Source of the DNA: Dryas octopetala
Taxonomy: Eukaryota; Streptophyta; Magnoliopsida; Rosales; Rosaceae
Length of the DNA stretch: 64,000 bases
NCBI GenBank assembly: GCA_963921425.1
Contig: OY992837.1
Span: forward strand, 19,174,630 to 19,238,629
Reading direction: 5' to 3'
Shown: positions 10,314 through 21,044 of the stretch, in pieces
How positions within the stretch are numbered: the first letter of the stretch is position 1
Layout of the letters: each line of letters begins with the position of its first letter
The notes under the pieces: model-generated
Database searches by the model: none
Told to the model about the DNA's origin: nothing
Seen by the model: the letters and a program-made list of their open reading frames with translations, nothing else
Translations under genes and position numbers: made by a program

Positions 10314-13300
10314 ATGGATAAAACATGGATGCATGCTGATAGAAGGTCTGTGGAGTATGAGGAGGGAGTTGAGAGTTTTTTGAGAATTGGATTACAGAAT
10401 GCTACCAATCTGAAGTACATCCATTGTCCTTGCTTGAAATGTGTAAACTTGAAAAGGTATACCGTTAGAGTGATTAGGGAACATCTATACTTTAATGGTT
10501 TTGACACAAGGTATGCGAAGTGGATATGGCATGGTGAAGTTGCTGGTTGTACAAGTAGAGATACAAAAAACGAAAGAGAACCTAGTGTCTGTAGGTCCGA
10601 AACAGTAAACATGTGCGAGAGTGCCTTTGATAATTTCAATGATAATCCATACGAGTTTAGTCATTATGTTGATGAAGGATTGAGACCCTTATATGATAAT
10701 TGTGTGAAGTACAACAAGCTATCTGCATTGGTTAGACTATTCAATCTGAAGGCAAAACATGGGTGGTCTGATATTAGCTTTTCTGAATTGCTAGTTGCTA
10801 TTGGTGATATGCTGCCAAAAGGTCATGTGCTACCCTTGTCTATGTATGAGGCAAAGAAGACATTGTCTGCTTTAGGAATGGAGTATGATAAGATTCATGC
10901 ATGCTTAAACGATTGTATTTTGTATAGAAATGAGTACGAAGATGAAAGTAGGTGCCCCAAGTGTGACTTATCTAGGTGGAAATTAAACAAGCAAGGGGTT
11001 GAGCAAGAAGGGGTTCCGGCAAAAGTCTTGTGTACCTATTCCAAGGTTTAAACGAATGTTTAAATGTGGTGAGACATCAAAGGATCTTACTTGGCATGCC
11101 GATCATAGAGTCAACGATGGCATGCTACGTCATCCAGCTGATTCTCCGGCTTGGAAGTTGGTTGACCATAAGTGGCCAGATTTTGAAAGTGAGCCTAGAA
11201 ATCTAAGGTTGGCTCTTTCAGAGATGGGATCAACCCACACAGTTCCTTAAGTAGCCGATATAGTTGCTGGCCCGTCATCTTAGTGACGTATAACCTTCCT
11301 CCATGGCTTTGCATGAAGAGGAAGTTTATGATGTTAACTCTTTTGATTTCCGGTCCTAAGCAGCCAGGAAATGACCTAGATGTCTATTTGCAACCATTGA
11401 TTGATGATCTAAAACCATTATGGAATGGAATTGATGGGGTGTATGATGGGTTTAGAAAATACACATTTACCTTGAAGGATATACTCTTGCGGACAAATCA
11501 ATGACTTTCCCGCTTATGGTAATTTGTCGGGGTGCACCGTTAAAGGGTATAAAGCATGTCCCATCTGTGGTGAAAACACGGATAGTGTTAGGCTGAAACA
11601 TGGTAGGAAAATCAGTTTTCAAGGCCATAGAAGGTTCTTGCCACGCCACTATCCATATCGGAAACAAATGATAGCGTTTAATAACAAGCAGGAATTTGGT
11701 TCTGCTCCTAAACCTCTAAGTGGAGAGGAGGTCTTAGCTAAAGTGTCGGGTATCAATTGTATTTTCGGAAAGCAACATGTAAAGATCAGCCTAGGTGGTG
11801 AAACTCATGTTCCATGTTGGAAGAAAAGGTCCATATTCTTTGACCTTGAATATTGGAAGTCTCTTCACATTCGGCATTCTCTAGATGTTATGTACATCGA
11901 AAAGAACGTGTGAGAGAGTGTTATTGGAACCTTACTAAACATTCCAGGGAAGACAAAAGATGAGATTGCTGCCCGTCTAGATCTTATGGAAATAGGGGTA
12001 CGACTTGACTTGGCACCCAAAGTTGAGCCGAAAAGAACCTTTCTACCTGCTGCTCCATATACATTGTCTAGGGGTGAGAAACAAGCATTGTGCAAATCTT
12101 TGATTGGTATAAAGGTCCCAGAAGGTTACAGCTCGAACATAAGAAATCTAGTATCATGCAAGAGTTGAGACTATTTGGTCTTAAGTCCCATGATTGCCAT
12201 ATGGGTATCTAGTTACCAGTAGACATACGTTCGGTGCTGCCCAAGCATGTGAGATACGCGATTACTAGGTTATGTTTCTTCTTTAATGCCCTATGTAATA
12301 AAGTGATTGATGTGTCAAAGTTGGATAAAATCCAATCAGAACTTGTAACGACATTGTGTTTGTTGGAGAAGATCTTTCTACCTTCATTCTTCGATATAAT
12401 GATTCACTTAACCGTGCACCTTATTAGAGAGGTTCGATTATGTGGACCGGTCTATTATAGATGGATGTATCCATTTGAAAGAGGCATGAAAGTGCTAAAG
12501 GGTTTTGTAAGGAACCGTAACCGTCCGGAGGGCAGCATCGCTGAGAGTTATATAGGTGAGGAAGCTGTGGAGTTTTGCTCTGAGTATTTGTCTGATGCAA
12601 AATTAGTTGGAATCCCGCCTTCGCGAATGGGTCAACCAACCTTTAGCAGACCTATCTCAGGTGCTAAGGTACAATCAGTCCACCGTGAAGACTGGGAGCA
12701 GGCACACCGTTGTGTATTAGAGAATGCTGATGAGGTCGACCCTTATGCTGAGTAAGTTACATTTTATCCACCACTAACACTTATATAATAACTAAGTTAC
12801 TAACACTTATAGTAAGTTACAATTGGTTAAATTTTATGAAATCTATTTGCAGATTACATAAGGCTTACTTGAGTGACTTTTATAAGAGTAAAAAGAAGAG
12901 TGAAAAGTGGATGCTAGATGAGCATAACCGCACGTTTATCTATTGGTTACGTGACAAGGTATTATACTTTTAATTACCCTTTCAATGCACTTACCCTTTG
13001 TAAACGTTTGGTAATAATTAAAGGGAAACACAGCTGCTTGCCGAGAATGGGTTGAGAGTCTTATGCATTGTTTTGGTTTCACTAACACTCTTGTTCAGCT
13101 TCACAAGACGTATTTCTCCTTTTGTCGTGTCTACGGTGAGTAAATGGGGCGCAGTTGCAGCACATGAACGGTAGGAAGAGGCTGCTTTTAGGAATCAGGG
13201 GGCGAAGTTCTTCAACTCCAGTAGCTCGAGCTATCAATAGATGGGAAGAAAAGAAGAGTCGTTTTATGAGCGAAGACGATGATGGTCCGAGCATTCGAAA

Positions 13301-14175
13301 ATTCCGTCCGCCAGACTGTTGGAGTAATTGAATTTGACGTTGGATCCGTGCCTCAAGACTCTGCCACTGGGACTCGGCCGGAAGAATCTACTGCAGCCAT
13401 ATCTATCCACCTTTATGAATTCTAACCCCATGACAAGGCTGAATTTATTAGAACCCGTTGTTGTTATATTTTAAAAGTGTTAATTAACCATTAATAATTA
13501 ATATAGGTGGCAGATGAGATAATCAGTGGATCGAATGACATAACACCCTCATTGAGGCGACTAGCTCAAGGGCCACCTATGAGTGTGCTTAAATACGAGG
13601 GTTATGAGATAGGGGGATGCCATTATCACACAAAGGCGCATGACATGGTACGTTCTATCCAAAAAAGTGGGGTGAGCTTGGTGGCAAATACAATGCAGGT
13701 GGCAAGCGCGAAGGATAAAAATCCAGTTTACGCTGATATGGCTTTCTATAGGGTTATCCAAGAGATTTGGGAGCTTGATTATAATGGTTTTCAGGTGCCT
13801 TTATTTAAGTGTGAATGGGTAGAGAACAACAAAGGAATAAAAACAGATGAATTAGGGTTCCTTTTGGTAAACTTGAATAGGATAGGTCACAAGAGAGACG
13901 TATTTTCTTTGGTTGCCCAAGTGAAGCAAGTCTTTTATGTAGAGGACCCACTCGACTCTTGCTGGTCAGTAGTGCTTGCAGCCCCGACTAGAGATTATCA
14001 AGATGGTGCACAAGAGGATGACTTAGGGGACACTGGTGTTCACGCTCAATCCTTTACTGAAGGAATACCATCTGTCAAGGAATTTGATGATATACTTAGT
14101 GATGGTGATAACACTTACAAGAGAGATAATTGCGAGGGCATATGGATTGATCACTCAAGAATACAAAAACCATAA
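10314..14175 (+). pseudogene. CACTA-1 TNP2-type transposase, broken
   Basis: This encodes the catalytic transposase of plant CACTA elements. The start MDKTWMHADRR with the paired-Cys motif CPCLKC is the transposase-associated domain. It is followed by the tnp2 core (RVNDGMLRHPADSPAW, YNLPPWLCMK, DVYLQPLIDDLKPLW, GHRRFLPR), a DUF4218-like part (LPKHVRYAITRLC, RWMYPFERGMKVLKG) and a DUF4216-like last exon (13507-14175). A spliced exon at about 12853-12957 (DEHNRTFIYWLRDK) is flanked by CAG and GTATT. Breaks: frame changes near 11040, 11490 and 12150, a stop near 11250 with sequence missing after it, a TGA at 11911 where Cys is expected, and a stop near 12208. The block 13030-13500 matches nothing I know in this family. 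Clear family assignment; not functional as it stands. Confidence 0.9.
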
Positions 14176-14575
14176 TCCATGCATTTTTTTGTCATGTAAT
14201 TTGATGCTAATTTGTAATTTAATTTGCATACTTTCTACTTTAATTTCTTTAATTTCAAGAACGATTTGTATTTTTTTTTAGGCTGTTTTCCTTGTATATT
14301 TTACCAAGTTGAATATTTCATGGCTTACTTACTTAGGCTATTTTCCTTGTATTATTTACTAAGTTTACTAAGTGTTAGTATTAATTAATTAATAGAGGTG
14401 AGAGGCTTGTGCTTTTCTTGTGTATATCCATGCTTTCTTATAGATGTGTATACCTTGTGTTAATTTCCCTTATAGAGGCTTACTTATTTAGGCTATTTTC
14501 CATGGCTTACTTATGTATGTACTGTAATTTTTGTTTTTAATTACATAGTTTTGCTACAGTTTTGATCTTCGAGTA

Positions 14576-17500
14576 ATGGCAACATCGAAAGGCAAGAAGG
14601 GAAAAAGAAAAGACAGGAGAACACCAAAAGGAAAGAAAGGTGCAGTGTCCACACCAAAGGCAACCAAAGTCCCACCTGCAGATGAGGAGAATGTGGATGC
14701 CAAAGCAAGCTCAAGTTCGAAGCAAGCGGCGATTACTACTGCTGATAGTAGTTCCACTCGGGGAATAACACAGATGCACCATGTAATTGTGAAGAAAGCT
14801 TTAGGCCGAAAAGTTCAAGTGCAGTATAATACACATGGTGTACCGGTAGGAGAAGCTCGTCAGACTTTAGCTTCATACATAGGGGTTAAGGCGAGGACCA
14901 CAGTCCCTATTATTGAAGAAAGTTGGCCGAAGGTGGATAAGGACTTAAAAAAAAATCTGGGAGGATGTTGAGGTATTTCAGCTTCATTTTACCTATTGTA
15001 ACCGTTAATTTGCTGCATGTTTATCCTGAGATATTTGCTGCATTTTTAATTATTGTTTGTCCTCATTAACCCTAAATATAGGATGCCTTTGATCTTCCCT
15101 CTACAAGCCAGAAGATGGTGTTGTCTTCAGCTGGCATTAAGTGGAGAACATTCAAGACTAATCTTACAAACAAATTCGTGCTTCCATTCAAGGACGATCC
15201 AGAGGCTTTGAAACTCCCACCTAAGCAATATGAGGACTTCATTGAGAAACGACATTGGGAGGCATTTGTTGCACGCCGACTATCAGACTCATTTATGGTA
15301 AGCTTTTTCATTTGTGCCAGCTGCTGCCAAAAGCTGTTGCTCCAACTACATTTGATATTTGCAAAGTATTAAATTTTGGTTATTTCAAGAACCCATTTTC
15401 CTCATGATATGTGTTATATTTTTGTTCCTTGTACTTAATTGTAGGAACTACATGAGGCACAAAGCAAGAGAACTGCAAAGAGGAAGTATCACCATAGATT
15501 GTCACGAAAAGGATATATAGGCTTGGAGGAGGATTTGGTAAGCTTGTGAATGGATATCTGCATGTCTAGTTTAACTAGCATTTTGCACTTGCATTTTTAA
15601 TGTTAAATTTGGTTCTATGGATAGAGGAAACAAAATGTGGCAGCGGAGGATCTTGACCGTTCCGTTCTATGGAAGAAGGCACGTGAAGATTCTAATGGGA
15701 ACTTAACTGAGGAAGTACAATCGGTGGCTGATGTCATTGTAAGCATTATGACCTGTTATTGCAGTGGATTTCATAATTGATGAGGTCATTTTTGTGTAAT
15801 GTAATTTGTCATGGACATGTGGCAGGACGAATTGCTGGAGAAAAAGAAGCAAGGAGAATTGAAGGTCGAGAGTGCAGTGGACGTTCTAACTATGGCTTTG
15901 GAGACTCCGGACACCCATGGTAGGGTAAGGGCAGTAGGGGGGAATGTCAACCCTACCACATACTTCAACATTCCCATAAAACCTAGGGAACTAGTCTCAA
16001 AAAATGAGTTGGCGGCCATGTTAGAAAAGGAGCGTGAAATGTGTAAAATGTTGTTGGAGAGAATTGAAAAGTTGGAGGCGCGGGAGAATGAGAAGGGTGT
16101 TCTTACACCTAAGACACTTCCAAGCCATGGGATTATCTCCGATAAAGCAAGCTGCCAGGATGAGGGAAAGTCTAAGGCTGCGGTGGTTGAGCTAGAAAGG
16201 AAGGAGGCAGTACACAAAGACGTCATCGCTGACTGCACAGTAAAGGTATTGGTCTGAGATGGTGTTGTTTTAGCGTTTTGAATAGCACTTTATTTATGTA
16301 TTGGTATGTACTATGTTTGCTTAGGAAAATTCTTGCAAACTGGCTTTGGGAACTACTAGAAAGATTGTTGCATACGATTCAATTATTGATCTTGCATCTA
16401 AGGAAGTGCATGGGGTTCCGTTGGGTGACGCCAACCTGCGGGTTGCAATTGACATTGCCATTGATGGACAATCTTTGCTTCCCATTCCAGTCCGAGAGGA
16501 GTTTAAAACTGTTGATGATGCCGTTGGCAGCCATGTCGCTTGGCCTAAAGACCTTGTAATTAATACAATGATAAGGTAAATATAGTACGTACTTTCATTA
16601 CTTCTGTCTCTTTATTTTTCTTTCATTACTCACTTAACCTTGGGTCTTTGTGCTTAACCATGGCAGATGCAGAAGAAACAAGTGCCTGGCATGGTGAAGG
16701 AATTATTCAAGAAGGATGCACCAGTTGAGAAGCTTGTGCCAACAAATTGCAAGCTACTGTATCGTTATGCCCGGGAAGCAATGTATGAGAGTGGAAAAGC
16801 AATCACATCTGCGATAGAGGAAGAAGTCTTTGGAGAAGTCTGAAAACTATTTATCTTGAGAGAGGATATAACTTCCCTCATGGAGATACAGGAACTCTCC
16901 GCGACATGCATAGTGGTGTATATGAGGTAGTTAAGTTTAATTGAAAAGCTAGTCATGTTTTGTCCTACTGATCTGCTCTGATATGTATTTTTTAATTAAA
17001 TACTATTAGGCACCTATATGATAAGTTGGTCAGATCCAAGATGATTGATATGGTTGGTTTGGTGGATCCGGCCCGTGTTTCTGTTGGAGTAGCAAGCTCA
17101 GAGAAACGATCAACCTACATGGCAGCTCGTTTTCAGCAAGGAAAAAGCGATCGTGTTTTCTTGGTGCCTTACAATTCTGGGTAAGGGTGTTTAGATGATT
17201 AACTGACTTTCTTGAACCTTTTTTATGCCTGCCATTTACTCATGCATGCTAATTATAGTGCTACCCTTTTTGAAAGGTCACATTGGATGTTGACCATAAT
17301 TACTGAAGATAAAGACATTGTTTATATAATGGACCCTCTTGCAAAACCGACCTTTAACCAGGGATGGATGGACATTGTCAACACGTGAGTTGATGCTCCC
17401 TTATATATTTATTGGTTTATGCACTAGGGATAATTTGTTAGGGTGTAACTTATTGTGTTGTTTTGTTGATTCAGTGCGATTAGACAATTCAATGTAGTTA

Positions 17501-18452
17501 CGGGTAGCCGGCGAACTCGCAAAACAATACAGTGGAAGCATCTTTCAGTATGTATTCCAAATAATTCATTAATATTTTCCTAATTACTATTTCTGCCATT
17601 CCTATTTAAAACCTGTATGAATACACACTAACTCTATATGCATGCCACTGTTTTCTTCTTGTGGTCAGTGTCCTAAACAACCTGGAGGGGTTGAATGTGG
17701 TTACTACGTTATGACGTACATGAAGGACATCATTGAGGATACGAATCTTGAGTTTGAGAGCACGGTAAAATCGAATCCAAATGACCTTCACATACAGTAT
17801 ATATTTTCTTACATCCTTGCTTGAAGTTTCTAAAATTTTGGTTAACTGCATTGCTTATATTGAATATAGCTGGAACCTACTCAAATGAATTTTCTTCATC
17901 AATTATATTCATGTAAAAAAGAAAAAATTAAAAAAATCAAATTATAAGATTAAGCACTATACTTTCTGTTTGCCATATATCTCTCGTTTCTCCTTGCAGT
18001 AAAGAAGGGTTCCATCTGAACCTGCCTTAAGAAACTGGTCAGTACCAAAACCACTCTTGGCCATTATTATGGTTGTCAAAATTCTGTTTTCTACAGGCTA
18101 TATATTGTTCCTTTCTTATGTAAGCATTCAACTTGTACTAAGTTCTCTTTTGTTTGTCACTAATAATACATCAAACTTAACCATTCTACTGCATGTCTAA
18201 TTTCTCTTAACCTTTGAAAAGTTGTCTAGCATCTATTTCCCACGGTGTTAGTTATGTGAATTTGCACAAGCTAGTTGCAAGCATTATTTTAGTATGAGCA
18301 AGCTTTAAGCTACCTTGCTATTGAGCTAATGCAATTTTCGTTTGTGTTTTCAGTGGAGCAAATCGAAGATCAAGCGATGCAGTTACACCAAAGACCAAAT
18401 TGATGATGTTCGAGAAGAATGGGGTGACTTTGTTAACTTGAATTATGTGTAG
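14576..18452 (+). pseudogene. CACTA-1 second gene: Transposase_24 domain joined to Ulp1-type (C48) protease
   Basis: Twelve exons with GT-AG borders: 14576-14972, 15082-15297, 15445-15537, 15625-15738, 15826-16245, 16325-16555, 16667-16926, 17010-17180, 17277-17384, 17475-17547, 17669-17764, 18354-18452. The first exon has a Lys-rich start and then GVPVGEARQTLASYIG and RTTVPI, typical of Transposase_24 (the TNP1/TnpA-like DNA-binding subunit). Exon 5 has a coiled coil (EKEREMCKMLLERIEKLEA). Exons 9-11 form a C48 cysteine protease with its His (SHWM), Asp (IMDPLA), Gln and Cys (QPGGVECGYYVM) in place. Damage: an A run at 14947-14955 is one base too long for the exon frame, exon 7 has a one-base shift near 16845, and the exon 7/8 phase does not fit. 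Start chosen as the first ATG before the basic region. Confidence 0.85.
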
Positions 18453-19796
18453 GCTTAGGTATATGTGGTGATGGCTGGATGTGCCATTTTGTGGATATTA
18501 TAGAACTTTAGATCAATTAATTTAAATGCTGCCATGCCCATATTTTGTAAAGGGGAATGGGGAATTGCATGCCTACTGCCTAGTTTTTTGGGAAAATGCA
18601 TGCCTAGCCTACTGCCTAATAGTTTTTGTAAAGGGTAGCTTTAAGTGATGCCTAGCCTAGCTAGCTTACACATATTTGAAGGAAGGGGTAGTTAGAGATG
18701 ATGAGATTTCCCCCTAATTTTTGTGATATAACAACTTTTGGGTCCTTTGAAATATATGACATTTGATGAATGGAATGGATTGTTGAATGAATTGAATCAG
18801 TTTAGCTTATCTGTGCAAGTAAAATTGGCCACTAAATAAATATGCACTGGATGGTTCAATGGTGTTAACCAATTATATCAGTTTTTTGAAAATAAATTCG
18901 ATATCAAAACAGGTGTCACATAACCCTAATTTCGAAATATATTAGATCAATTCTAATGTAAAAACTGAAATTGTATAAAGAATAGATATCTATTTTGGGA
19001 AAATAAACTGATACCAATCATGGCTTCATAATCAGTTCTACAATAAAAACACATATAATAGATGTCTACGATATCATTTTTTATCACCAATAACGATATC
19101 TATAAAAATATTTATACCAGTTCCATACTTTTTAAACATATAATTCAAATATACGATATCATTTTTTATCACCAATAACGATATCTATAAAAATATTTAT
19201 ACCAGTTCCATACTTTTTAAACATATAATTCAAATATACGATATCATTTTTAATCACTAATATCGATATCTATAAAAATATTTATACCAGTTCCATGCTC
19301 TTAAAACATATAATTCATATATACGATATTAGTTATTATAAACATAACGATATCTATGAGAATATAAATACCCGTTTTATATTTCAAACACATATAATTC
19401 ACATATCAGATATCATTTATGAGAACTAATACCGATGTCTATGATACTGTGTATACCAGTTCCGTAATTCAGGAACATATAAGTCTGATATAAGATATCT
19501 GTTCTTATACACAATACAGATGTCTATGGAAATAATTATACCAGTTATACGACTAAAACCCATATTATTAATATATATGATATTAGTTATAAATATAATA
19601 CGGATATAATATATTATAAATATATCATTTATTGCGTTTTTAACCATCCGGGAATGGAAAATATATCGTATTTAAAAAAGGAACTGATTTAAAAACCTCT
19701 ATAGAGATCAGTTCAAAACTGATATGTAAACCAATGAGAATAGATATCACGCTTTCCAATATTGAATTTTAGGGGCATTAGATATCGGTAAATTAC
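18453..19796 (+). repeat. CACTA-1 right sub-terminal region
   Basis: No gene. From about 19068 to 19620 there are roughly six tandem units of 84-85 bp. The first three or four are close copies (starts at 19068, 19152, 19237, 19322) and the rest are degenerate. Each holds ATCACCAATAACGATATC-like and TATACCAGTTCCAT-like motifs. Such arrays are the known binding region for the accessory transposase protein in En/Spm elements; this is inferred here from position. Confidence 0.8.
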
Positions 19797-19950
19797 TGAT
19801 ATGTATGAGCTTTTTTGTAGTAGTGAGGGTGTTACTAGGCTGATTAAAATTAGTTAGGACTAATTGTTACCTTTTTGAAACACAAATGTGGATTTATTCC
19901 ACATTAAGGTTTTATATTAGTTTCTTACTTATGCTTGAACCACTACTACA

Positions 19951-21044
19951 ATAATGTAAATAGACGACACTTAATAGATAACGGTTTTGTTAAAACTGTT
20001 GTCTAGTTTCAAAGCATAACGGTTTTTAAAAAAACTGTTGTATTAATACATGGAATCTCATGATTTTTGGGCCGTTGATTGTTTATGTTTTGTCTAAACA
20101 CCGTTTTTAATTTTTAAGCATTGTGTAAGCGCTAGATTTATAAAAAACCGGTGTACAGTGATTTCATTAAAAAAATTTACTGTAGCTTAGGCCGGTTGTG
20201 TAATGTCCCATTCCTTATATTTTCACATTACCTCTTCCACTCAGTCGAAATCCCTCTCCTTCTCAAACCTCTTGATCTGCTCTCTCTCTCTCTCTCTACC
20301 ACTATTAAACTCTCTCTGTCCTGTCGCACACCCTCCCCCTAGTCCAGCCAAACTCTCTATGTCTTTGTCTCTGTCTCATTTCTCTTTTTCATTTTAGCCA
20401 CCATGATTACAATTAAACAGATTTCATTCCCACTTCCAGAAAACCCCAATAAAATTAGGGATTTTGATACCCACTTCAAGATTAAGGTAAGATTCGCAAT
20501 CGGATACACGAAGAGCTCACGGAGTGGAAGGTCAATCCTCTGGCAGGTTTCAACGTTCTAGTCTTGGCCCCGACGGTGAGTTTTGAGCTTCGCTTGTTGG
20601 TAATTCTATCTGGGTTTGTGTGTTTTTGCGCGAATCAAGCTGGAGCAGCAGTGTTGTTTCCTCTACTACAGTTGTTCTTCCACCTTGTTGAAGTTTCATC
20701 AGGTTTTACTTATCTTTCTGTCTATTTTCGGATTAGGTTCTTCTTCAAAGTTAAGGTTTTCTTCTCGTTTTTTGTTTAAATTTCGGTTTAGATGTTTTAA
20801 TTTTGGGGGTTTGTATTTTTTGTTTGCTGGGTTTTTTTTTTCTTTGGTGTGATGGTTATCTTGTTAATTTTTAAAATTTTTTTGGGCAAGGTTGTGATTT
20901 AGTTTTCTAGGTTTTTGATTTTGATTTTTGTGGTCACTTTTGGCAAATCTTTTTGTTTTATACCTTCTAAGAAAGGGAGATCGAAGAAAAAAGCCTTATG
21001 TTACAGGAAGTAGAGGAGTTTTAATTATTTTTTTTTTCCTGGGG
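19951..21044 (+). other. CACTA-2 left region
   Basis: Sub-terminal AACGGTTTT/AAAACTGTTGT motifs lie at about 19960-20140. They are followed by a CT-rich leader (20280-20395) and an ATG at 20403 in a good context (GCCACCATGA). A 28-codon open exon ends at 20486 just before GTAAGA. From about 20570 the sequence is T-rich like an intron. It resembles a captured 5' UTR plus first exon of a host gene, which I cannot identify. Confidence 0.4.
20403..20486 (+). pseudogene. possible captured first exon, unknown gene
   Basis: 28 codons starting MITIKQISFPLPENPNKIRD, preceded by a CT-rich leader and GCCACC and followed by AAG/GTAAGA. The leader, start and donor together look like a real gene start taken into CACTA-2. 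I do not recognise the protein, and nothing shows that it is still expressed. Confidence 0.3.

Larger units (their letters stand above)
9078..19825 (+). mobile_element. CACTA-1, En/Spm DNA transposon
   Basis: It has perfect 29-bp terminal inverted repeats starting CACTACTACAAAAAAGCTCA (9078-9106 and 19797-19825) and a 3-bp target duplication AGG (9075-9077 and 19826-19828). It is 10.75 kb long. It carries two genes on the plus strand: a TNP2-type transposase (10314-14175) and a Transposase_24 plus Ulp1 protease gene (14576-18452). Sub-terminal repeats of about 85 bp fill 19068-19620. The ends look fully mobile, but the transposase gene is broken, so movement today would need help from another copy. 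Confidence 0.95.
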
